From: Fomitopsis serialis
Taxonomy: Eukaryota; Basidiomycota; Agaricomycetes; Polyporales; Fomitopsidaceae
Assembly: GCF_022376445.1 (NCBI RefSeq)
Contig: NW_025955052.1
Span: 94,015 to 158,014 of the forward strand
DNA length: 64,000 nt
Reading direction: 5' to 3'
Below are positions 35,144 to 44,063 of the stretch, piece by piece (within the stretch, counting starts at the first letter, position 1; each line of letters starts with the position of its first letter). A program made the translations under genes and the position numbers. The notes beneath the pieces were generated by a model that ran no database searches, was not told the origin of the DNA, and saw only the letters and a program-made list of their open reading frames with translations.

Positions 35144-38100
35144 TCAAACCAATGGATAACATTCATGTACATGATAATCAGCCCATTTGTTCAAATAAAA
35201 CCGTTTGAAAGCGAGATGTGAGTAGGAGAAATCGAAATCGGCCGGAAGACGACCTCTACCATAAACAGGGGGAGTATGACAAGCACGAACAATACAGTCT
35301 GTGTGTATCAATCCTACAGCCCGCTCACCATCAAACACTTCGGGCTCCAAGACCCACATGCCTGTGGTAGGGTCGGGAGCGTCACCGATTGGGAGGAGCC
35401 ACTGAATGAGTGCACATGGGTACTTGATCTCGTTGTGCGAGAATGAGAGAAATGCAAGTACTCGTGCCACAACCATACCTCCCATGACACCATCATCTGG
35501 TCCATCCTGGACAAGCACGGTGTCGCGGTGCTCGTACTTTCCGTACCACAGCGGATGGCTGCGGATGACCTCTGAATGCATCCCGCCCGGCCCGGACAGC
35601 TCACTCGGAGCATAATAGAGTGCGCGCGCGCTGTAGTACACAGCGACATGCCCGTGGAAGCGAGGGCAGTCTTCGATGTCCACGTCCTCGGGCTCATTGT
35701 CAGAGTCGGAGTCGGAGTCTGCTGGAGGGTCAAGCTGTTCATGGAGAAAGCGGCGAATGAGATTTGGCAGGAGGGTCTTGAGTCTCGCGTCGAGATCGAG
35801 TCGCGAGATCGGTCGCGAATACGCTGACAACAAGATATTAGCATTGCTTCGAGTGAGACTGATAGTAACATACCTGGCTTCTTAGCCAACTCTATAGAGA
35901 GTGGCTCTGGCTCACCCAAAACGTCAGCAATGTCATTGAAGTGACGATTTTCGGCATCACCACCCTCTTCGTCTGCATCGTCAGCTTCTTCATCAACCAT
36001 AGCTCGGTGAGGACCTCCGGGCCGGTCATCCTGGTCATCATCCGAGTCGTAGTATTCTGGATGGGCATGACGGCGGGCAGCCGAGAGGACGTCGTGTCGG
36101 AGCAACCCATTAGCCCCCAAACAGAACGCGCGGCAGCAATTTTGCTCAGCCAACAGTTGATCTTAAGGATCTGTTGCAGCGGGTTGTTCTTGTTCGTTGC
36201 ACGCCACGGCTTCTTGACTGCACGGATATGCTTCGATTCTGTGATCGACGAGCAGAGACCGTTCGGGGACCCGAAGAGCCTGATCCCTCGAACGTAGTGC
36301 ATAAGGGCGTGTTGGCGCGGCAACGTGAAGTTCGCACGGATAGCCTCCTCGCGGAAGACCTCCCGAAGCTCGTGGAAGCGGCGCAGATGAGTCTCCATGA
36401 GCCGCAGAGAGTCCTCGTCGTGGGTAGATCGCCGAGCAATGTAACAGAAGTCCATGAACGACCGGACGCATTCAACAACACGTCCGGGGACCCCAACATC
36501 AGCTATTGCAGGAATGAAAATCTGAAATATATGGGGCACGACGAGGTTACTTAGAGAGCCCCACTAGATAACGGACGGAACTTACCTTCATCAGTGCCTT
36601 CGAGTCATCACCTGTCCATTGTTTGAAGTTTCGGCCTTGTTTGAAGCGCCGTAGACCGGGGAATGCAGGTACTGATCGAAGTCTACAAGGAATGTTACTC
36701 AATAATTCACGGAATTAGCAGATGGGCACTCACCGGCGGTCAAGATCATCGATGATCGTGTTGGCCTCACGGGCTGAATTGTTCATTCTGATGTAGTCGA
36801 GTACCCACTCGACAAGATGGTCCTTAAAGGTTCCTTTGATCAACTGATGCAGGAGATCTGGAGAGAGTGCTTCGTGGATGTCCGCACGTGGGAAGTAATC
36901 CGTGAAGGGCTGTAAACTGTCAACATGTATTCACTCGATCAACATGCCTTGTCATACCTTCACCCCGGGAGCGATACCGAATGCGTCCCACAAGACGTCA
37001 GGATCATGCGAGTACGTATCTTTGATTTGTTGTGTTAGCTCTCGGAATCGCAGAGCTCCTTCTCCGAGCTCGTCGGGTGCAGCAAAACATCTGTGAATTA
37101 CAAGGTTAGTGACATTGATGTTGCAAAACGAACTAGGGCGAACATACTTTGGACACCATCCTTGGACAACGCCAGAGAGGTAGACTTGCTCTGGGTAGTC
37201 GGCAATGAATGGTCCGAGCGAGTAGATAACCCGGCGAAAGTGACCGTCTGGGCAGAGCGTCACGCGCGGTGTTGTCATCCACGGCCTGAGAGGTTCGAAG
37301 ATGTGTGCGAGAGATCGGTGGTAGATCTGCTTCTTGAAGATGCGGAACTCGGGGTCATTCTCGTCTTCGTTCGAACCTAAGCCGACGATGCCCTTAGCTC
37401 TTGATAGTATATGCAGACACTCAAATTCGACACACCTTTGGGAATGGCGAGGAACGCCAGTGGTATCACTGCCTCCCCATGCCCGCGCCGGATATCGTTA
37501 TGTAAGTTACCCAGTGAGACGTACACAGGATGGAATTCCTGATCACCACTCGCAACTGATACGGTCGTCTTATCAGCGCCAACGATCGCTGTGGCGAGCA
37601 TCGCACCACGGGTTGATGGGTCCAGGGCAATCTTGCTCTGTAATGTCGAGCAATATGAGTCGGAAGCGTGCACATTTGCCGAGTATCAATTCAGACTTAC
37701 CGACTCCTTCCAAGCCCACAGTCCTGACATGAAATCGCACCACCTCTGCTTGCCTCCTGGCGTGAATTCTTTGTACGCACAGACGTCGAACTTGTTCTTG
37801 TATTCTGCATTGCGGAGAGTGTTCTCGAACGCAGCAAGTGGGTCGCGCGTGTGGACAACGTACGTCTGTCTTTTCCAAGCCGGTGACGTCGGGGTGATAG
37901 GGCCAGACCAGCGAATTTTGAAAGAGAACCAGGGGATGTCGCCAAAGGGGATCGCGTCGAGAGTACGCTGCAGCTCCGCCGAGAGTCCAGGAAAGAGACC
38001 AGAATCGTCAGGCGAATCTTCGACACCATCCATGATATTCTTCGCACGGATTATTCGCAGGAGGTGGTCAATGTCTTCGCGAGACGTAGCCATCTTCTCA

Positions 38101-38420
38101 ACAGTGAGTTCTGCGAATTCGAATGATGGGCGGTCGGGAAATGGCTCGAAGTTAGTGATAGGTGGAGGCGGTGGCGGCGGCGGCGTCCCTGGCGGGAGGT
38201 AATGACCGTTCTCGTCACACGGGCGACCTGTAAGGAACAGAAGCGGTCAGCTAAACTTGGCTGCGATATTTGTGCAACACGAACCGTTGAGTATGTAGTG
38301 ATTTTGCCTCCGAAGGGAAGGAACCTTCGGCTTGGGATGTTTGTGTTCTCTGGCGACATGCGTGCGGAAAGCTCGTCGGGTGGTGAATGTTGCTGAACAG
38401 GTTACACAAAAGAAAGTCAT
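35144..38420 (-). pseudogene. Plavaka transposase, copy 2 (frameshifted)
   Basis: Same gene as copy 1, starting at the C2H2 finger at 38420. All conserved blocks are present, but the guanine run near 36112 has five bases instead of six. After SKIAAARSVW the reading goes to GLMGCSDTTSS and stops early, where copy 1 reads GANGLLRHDVLS. The C-terminal exons are therefore out of frame. If this is not a consensus error, copy 2 depends on a transposase made elsewhere, such as by copy 1. Confidence 0.85.
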
Positions 38421-38687
38421 AGTGAGTATACAGAGGCTCGAGCGAGCGAAGAGGGAGAAGTACCAGTGAAACACGGCGTCGAGAGCTGCGGAGTGCTTCA
38501 AGCGAACTGATGCGACACTTGTTGCAACAAGTTCGAGTCGAGACTGATCCTTGGGGTGTTGGCAAGGCGGCACACGCTGGGTCGCACGCTCGATCCCGCT
38601 CGGTTCTCTGGCTTCGTCTTTGACTTGCCTGCTGTCTTTCGAGTCGACGCTTCTTGCTGCTACACCTCCCCTGTCACCTTGTACTCC

Positions 38688-41039
38688 ATGCCAAATGCAA
38701 CTCGTGGGCGTGGCCCGCATGGACGTGGGCCTAGAGGCGGACGCGGACGAGGCGGGTCTTCATCTGCTGGCCGTACTACGTCGACAGCATCCAAGCGGTC
38801 TGCACCAGCACCGAGCGATACCGACAACGATCTGGAACTCGATGTCAGCACTGCGTCGACCCATCAGACTCGACGCAAGAAAGCACGCACCTCCGAGGTA
38901 GATGCTCAGGATACTGACTCGGATTTCAATCTCGACGAACCCTCTGCTAGTCCTCCGAGTCCTGCTGTCACTGTGCGCCGTACAGCACGCCAGACCGATC
39001 CTCATCCCGCGCGTTCGGCCGGTCTCCACAAGCGGTCCAAGACTGAGATCGCAGAGGTCGCAGAGAGGAAACGAGCTGAGGATCAAGCTGAGGCGGATGC
39101 CCGTGAACAGGAAGCCTGCTTGCTCGAGGAAAAGGAGGACGCAGGCGCAAAAACGATTGCTGCACTACAGGATCGGCATGCCGAAGAGGAGGCTCTGCTT
39201 GACGAGGCGGGGATGCCACTTGATGGCTACGAGTCGGACGTCAACATGGTGGAGCAGGAAGAGGACGACACCGCAGCCAACGGCGATAAGGAGCAGAGTG
39301 AGGAGGAGCGCAGTGCGTCTGAGTCTGCACCGGTGAGTACACACGGTCGTATTGTTTATAGGTATGGTACCACGCACCTTATCTGATGTTCGAATCAGCC
39401 CGCGTCAAGACGCAAGGACAAGAAGCGCGAGCGCGTGGTCTCTGTGCTCTCTGCTATCGACTCTCACCGTCAACTCCCACCTCCCGCTTCGCCTCCCGCT
39501 TCATCTCGGTCAGGAACTCACAAGTCGAAGGCAAAGACAAGGTGTGTCTGCATGTCTTGCCATATATCATTCGTCTGCGGCCAAAGGCGTCTCATCGACA
39601 CCGTATCAGCGCTGGCAACACCGCGAAATCTGTCAAGAGCAAACAAGCATCAGCGAAGACATCTGGCCTTAACGAAGACTGGCGGGCCATCATTGATGGT
39701 GCCGGCCTTGCACGCCATGACGATGCCACCATGTCCACGAAATCGACCAACGCACCGAAGAAGCGTCACGGTCGCGCGCAGGGCAAGAAAGATTCAAAGG
39801 AGGAGAGTGCTGTGCAGGAGAGAGGTCTGGCCGACAGCGATGTCGCTTTGAAGAAGGAGGACATGGTGGTGCTTCGGAAATCGCAAGAACAGGTGTGTAA
39901 ATCGCTACTCTGTATTAGCCTGCTGTCTCATCAGTGATGTGTGCCCTCTGTCTAAGTTCGTGGAGATCATCGACTCGGACACCGAAGTCCCTACGCCTGC
40001 GAAAGCAAAACGGGCGCGTCGTGCTCCCGCCGATATACCTCAAGAGAAGTCAAGAGGCGCCGCTGCCGTTGTCCCCGCAGCGATATTCAGTGTCTGGTTC
40101 ACGAAGATCCACCCGACGCTCATTGAACTCTATGGTTCACTCGATAACCCTTGGGACATCAGCCTCGACGATGTTCGTGACAACATCAAAGCGATTCTAG
40201 CCCAGGTCTGTCCGAAGTTCCGAATCACTGACCTCACCGATACGCAATTCAACAAGTTTGTCGAGCATGTAAGTAATTCTAATGCATGGCTTGCTCCATA
40301 TGTCGTACTGAATGCTCCGGAAGTGTGCTACGAAGGTCCGTGACTGGCGCAAGGGTCTCCTCCTGAAAGCGAAGCGACTCGTCGATGCGGACCTCAAGCG
40401 CGTGGACGGCGGAAAAGCAGGCCGTGCAAAGCACGTCAAGGACGCTCTCGAGCCTCATGGAGCAGCATTCAACAATGTAGTCGATGGCAAGGTTTGTCCA
40501 CCGCGGCTCGGGCAGCTGTATCATTCGGCTAACCAAACTCGACAGGCCGGTCGCATGAAATCCGTGTACATCCTCAAAACGTTCGCGAAGCACCTCAAGA
40601 CTATTGAAAACTCGTGTATGCACCGGCCGCGCCCTAGTGGCGCTCTTGCGCTGTGTTACGCCGCAGTACGCCGTCTATTTCGTACTGTGTATGTGTTGGA
40701 CTGACAGTATCTTCGCTCACTTTGCAGGTACAGGCTTCGTTCGAGCAATGGCAGTCTGGCTCGGACCAAGGCACTCCGGCATGGGACGGTGACGCCGCGA
40801 GAGACTTGGTCCTCGGCGCATTCAGGACGAACATCGAGTGGCTCTCTCGTCATACCGATCAATTCGACACAATCATCAAGGCTGCAAAAGAGACCCAGAA
40901 AAGCGAGACGTACCGACAGCCACGGGAGCCGAAGGCGCGGGTTGTTCGACTGTACACACCGAGCGGATCCGAAGCAGAGGGAGATGGTGATGCAGGGGAC
41001 GAAGGCCAGGGGTCATCGGGTGATGGCGATGATGACTAG
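38688..41039 (+). CDS. accessory protein of Plavaka copy 2, unknown
   Basis: Counterpart of the gene at 24928-27279. It differs by a few residues seen directly: GGRGRGGSS instead of GGHRRGGSS, ARSAGL instead of ACSAGL, EQEACLLEE instead of EQEARLLEE, and VCLHV instead of VRLHV. All blocks are open, so unlike the neighbouring transposase it shows no break. Start preferred at MPNATRGRG (38688). Family and function unknown. Confidence 0.65.
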
Positions 41040-41337
41040 ATGTCATGCCGTACCTTACAGCTGTTGTCGCATGTCGTCTCACATTGTAGTACTACCTCGT
41101 CTGTTCCAATGAACCTATGCATAAATGTCACGAACGAGATTGATGTGCCATGAAATCCTCTGACGTCTACTGACATCTGCTGACACATTCTACCTAGCAG
41201 CTACTGACGAAATACAGGCCAGCTTTCGATTGAAAAATGGTCCCTACTGAATGCTACTGTGACACACTGAACATCGCTGAAATGGCCATTTCAGTGGCTT
41301 CAGCGAGGTTCAGTAGTTTTCCCTAAGTTCTGATGTG

Positions 41338-41548
41338 GCCACTGATATCTATCCTCGTCCGAATCGACAGCCTCTTGATGGTCAGATGTGTGATCAGAGG
41401 CATAGTCCTCTTCATCAGAGAAAAGTTGAGTGCGGGTATGCGTGTAGTTGTGCAGTCGGCGCAGCATTGCGCGCAGGAATCGCTGGAGTCGAGTCGGTGT
41501 CGAGTGGCTGAAGATCGCACGAAGACGGTGAGGCTTGTCGCCCATCAA
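41338..41548 (-). CDS. DUF6589-family protein, first exon (displaced by nested copy 2)
   Basis: Starts MMGDKPHRLRAIFSHSTP, continues LQRFLRAMLRRLHNYTH and ends in an acidic stretch SDEDRYQWP at the border of the nested element. It continues in frame with SSSPSPS at 34971 when the element and one CA are removed. The start codon lies only 15 bp inside the 183-bp shared upstream sequence, so the messenger leader must lie within that sequence. In its present state the gene is split by 6.36 kb and is probably not expressed as one protein. Confidence 0.75.
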
Positions 41549-41562
41549 TACCTGATTAGGCA

Positions 41563-41746
41563 GTCCGATCGGACAAGTCTATCTCAAATCTACGATTGAG
41601 GGCACGAGGCTTCTATTCTGGACCGTCGTGACCGTTACAGCGAGCGCCTCGCGGGCGTCTATTCAAAGGGGGGGTCGCCCTCACAAACTGCCCCAGACGT
41701 GTCGGAGCGGTGGTGGGGTGCGTCCACACGGATGGGTACGAGACCA
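41563..41746 (-). promoter_or_regulatory. 183-bp shared upstream sequence, DUF6589 side
   Basis: Inverse copy of 22771-22953, with one extra guanine in a run. Its gene-proximal end is the palindrome GTCCGATCGGAC (41563-41574), 14 bp before the DUF6589 start codon. Similarity stops sharply at both borders of the block. Confidence 0.65.
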
Positions 41747-42151
41747 CAGGTACGCGGGTCGTGGGTGCGGTATGCCCTCGCGCACCCCCTGTGGTACGTC
41801 GATCTCTAAGGCTGTGGCTGTGGTACACGCGTGCTGAGGTGTTGATGCACTGGCCCTTGCGAGCTACTCCCTGGTGTGTATAGCGGTCAAAATACAGCCG
41901 GTGGATGCGGCGCATCCAGGAGCAGGAAATAGTAAAACAAATCATGTATTATATTCGTATGAAGCGTCGCGCTGGCGGCGCTGAAATTCTCCCGAATTAG
42001 ATTGTATTCGGTCCAGTAGACCAGAATTCGCTCGCCTTCGTTGTGCTTCATACTGCTTCGCCGTTTTACCGAAGGAACGCTGGCGCCTCGAAGGATTCCG
42101 AAGAGAATCGAATTTCTTTGACATATTCGCTAGAAATCTGTGGAATTCGCC
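41747..42151. other. right subterminal region of the outer element
   Basis: No gene. From about 41985 to the end, GAATT words recur (GAATTAG, GAATTCGC, GAATTTC, GAATTCGTG), similar to those next to the left end. They could be binding sites for the protein that moves the outer element. Confidence 0.5.
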
Positions 42152-42176
42152 TGAATTCGTGTCAGTTTTGACTGGG
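42152..42176 (-). repeat. right terminal inverted repeat of the outer element
   Basis: 25 bp, perfect inverse of 21425-21449. It is followed by AAT and then ATTCAAC. Confidence 0.9.
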
Positions 42177-42179
42177 AAT

Positions 42180-42186
42180 ATTCAAC
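42180..42186. repeat. right 7-bp direct repeat ATTCAAC (target-site duplication)
   Basis: Continues into TCTGAGGAGAGGTGTCAGCT, which matches the uninterrupted MSS1 intron at about 44686-44705 and so resumes the interrupted duplicate. Confidence 0.8.
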
Positions 42187-42235
42187 TCTGAGGAGAGGTG
42201 TCAGCTCGAGACGTTCCGGATGTTGAACCAATATC

Positions 42236-42440
42236 GATTCGATCGAGATCTGACTTATGTATCCGAGTCCTCGAGTGCTGAGGTGCTCAACCTCTCAAGC
42301 TGATCATGGGTTGTGTATTAAGAGTCCTCGTTTTAATATGTTCACCTCATTGCCGAAAGCGCAACCCTACGATCTGCCGTAGTCAGGTATCATAACTTGT
42401 GGCGCCATGCTCCGATTGCATACAAGCGACATATATGAAT
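42236..42440. repeat. left noncoding flank of duplicated unit B
   Basis: Matches 18780-18990. The junction with unit A is visible just before it: MSS1-intron sequence ends at GACGTTCCGG and the unit-B flank begins CGGATGTTGAACC. CGG is shared at the join. Confidence 0.8.
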
Positions 42441-42533
42441 ACCGTCACTACTAGTACATTCTTGAACAGACGTCCATAACATCGAGGCCAATACAAATCA
42501 AAGGCCCTTGAGGACCCGCCCCTAAAGGCCCCC

Positions 42534-43766
42534 CTAAGGCCAGCTGCAATGAATGCCGCGAGCCCGTATGCTGGATGTCATGATTTTTCCATGTTTATCA
42601 ACCTGAGAAACCTCCCATGCGTCCTCCCCGAGCGTCGCCACATATGCCTGTCTGGCCTCCCTCAACCACTTCAGCGCCACCGTATGGCCTTCCCGTGCCA
42701 TAAGCATACGACTTCCCAGGAATGCGATAGTCGCGTAGCTTATCATCATGCCTTCCTCCCGCGCGTACCCCAGCACATGCTGGAGAGACTCGTCTGACGT
42801 CGTGACGTACGAGGAGGAGTACAAGGCACTCTGCAACGCGTCTCGCACCTGCGTGACCATCTTCCTACGCTGATCGCTGCGCCTCACGTCCGCCGGCGTG
42901 GCATTGAAACACGTCTTGCAGCGGCATTTGCACGAGTACCGCGCCTTCATATAGGCGTGCCGCTCCGCCTGCGTGAGGGCGAAGGTGTAGCTGACCGTGA
43001 TCTCCTCGCCAGCGGCGATGTCCCGCTTGGCGAGAAACTGCCCGCACCACCTCGTCTTGGACCACTGGTAGTTGGTGTTGGCCACGCAGTCGTGATTTGC
43101 GCGAGACAACGTGAGGAATGTCGCGGCGAATTCGACGGGATTATCTTCGGCATCGTCCATGGGCCCGGAGTCGAACGAGTTGATGGCGGCACGGCCGAGG
43201 AGCGGATGGGATAGCGCCCCGGGGGCGCAAGAGCCTGTCAGCGTCATGAACGACTCGCGCACGCTCTCTGAGAGGGCGGCGAGAGCGGCGTCGTTGAACG
43301 ACGAGTCGGCGAAGGGCGTCTTCGACGAGAGTATGGTTGGCCGTTCGGCAACTATCAGCTCGCCGGCCTCAATGAGCCGCGTCGCGAACATCCCCAGACC
43401 CTTCTGCCCCGTCTCCTCAATCCGGAAAGGGCTCGCCTCACCGCAGCCCGGGAGTGGCTTCCGCATAGCGTCCTCGCCGAATGGCATGAGGTATTCGAGT
43501 TCCACCCGGGATCCCACCATGACCAACCCCGTGTCGCCGCCGTCCGTCGAATAGGTACAATAACAAGGAGAGAGCAGTCGAAGTCTGCTATCTGCCAGTT
43601 GTCCTGTCTTGCTTTTGTTTTCTCCGTAACGGACAAGGTGAAAACGAGATGCACTCGCAGCTCCAGCCGGCGGTAGCGGGGTGCTCTGCGAATCTGTCTC
43701 TGACTTCGCGCTGGTGCGCTTCTTATGTTTCTTCCGGGAGCCACGCTTCTTGTTCTGCGAGTCCAT
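42534..43766 (-). CDS. SET-domain protein, copy 3
   Basis: Single open frame of 410 residues starting MDSQNKKRGSRKKHKKRTS and ending ARGIHCSWP*. SET hallmarks: GLGMFATRLIEAGELI, SRANHDCVANTNYQW, GEEITVSYTF and the cysteine cluster CKCRCKTC. The N-terminus aligns with copies 1 and 2, but the MKRGFLK motif is degenerate and replaced by a Lys/Arg-rich stretch that could act as a nuclear signal. It is clearly more diverged from copy 2 than the noncoding and MSS1 sequences that flank both. Probably a lysine methyltransferase of unknown substrate. Confidence 0.85.
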   Translation of the reverse strand: MDSQNKKRGSRKKHKKRTSAKSETDSQSTPLPPAGAASASRFHLVRYGENKSKTGQLADSRLRLLSPCYCTYSTDGGDTGLVMVGSRVELEYLMPFGEDAMRKPLPGCGEASPFRIEETGQKGLGMFATRLIEAGELIVAERPTILSSKTPFADSSFNDAALAALSESVRESFMTLTGSCAPGALSHPLLGRAAINSFDSGPMDDAEDNPVEFAATFLTLSRANHDCVANTNYQWSKTRWCGQFLAKRDIAAGEEITVSYTFALTQAERHAYMKARYSCKCRCKTCFNATPADVRRSDQRRKMVTQVRDALQSALYSSSYVTTSDESLQHVLGYAREEGMMISYATIAFLGSRMLMAREGHTVALKWLREARQAYVATLGEDAWEVSQVDKHGKIMTSSIRARGIHCSWP

Positions 43767-44063
43767 GACGCACTGTCAAATTGATGTACATGATTTAGGA
43801 CTATCGACGCGACGGACTAGGTGAGGGGGGAGGGAACATACCTCACAGCTATGATGCGACGACGCAATGGGTGGTTGCTCAAGCGAACGGTATCACCTTG
43901 ACTTTTATGAGTGCAACTACAGTTCACGAAGCCTTCGGACGATCAAGAGACCGTTGCTCCATGGAAAGGGGCGACACAGTGCACGAGGTATCAAGTAACA
44001 AGCACACAGCGATGGCTGCGGTAACTCGCCTTCTCAGAATATAGACACAGGGAAAGTACCTTC

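Larger units (their letters stand above)
34974..41335 (-). mobile_element. nested Plavaka-type DNA transposon, copy 2 (inverted)
   Basis: A 6362-bp element, inverse of copy 1, with the same CATCAG ends. It is flanked by CA (read on its own strand) at 34972-34973 and 41336-41337. It interrupts the DUF6589 gene: with one CA kept, exon DRYQWP runs straight into SSSPSPSPSPS in frame, giving an exact empty-site reconstruction. Together with copy 1 it forms a 6.36-kb inverted repeat with a 3.98-kb spacer. Confidence 0.9.
21425..42179. mobile_element. composite mobile element carrying RecQ-type helicase + DUF6589 genes, with two nested Plavaka-type elements
   Basis: The outer element is 20.8 kb, about 8.0 kb without the nested insertions. 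It is bounded by 25-bp perfect inverted repeats and flanked by ATTCAAC on each side. Inside, a RecQ-type helicase gene (plus) and a DUF6589 gene (minus) run towards each other and meet near 32.2 kb. A 183-bp inverted sequence stands in front of each. No known transposase other than those of the nested Plavaka copies is present, so the outer element's own mobility protein must be one of the two cargo proteins or be supplied elsewhere. The insertion interrupts a duplicated MSS1 fragment. The exact right boundary is uncertain by a few bases because AAT separates the inverted repeat from ATTCAAC. Confidence 0.8.

Noticed and set aside
21425..42179. A Starship-like or Helitron interpretation of the outer element
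   Set aside because: No tyrosine recombinase (DUF3435) and no Rep/HUH domain are visible; the helicase is RecQ-type, not Pif1-type, and the element has inverted repeats with a target duplication.
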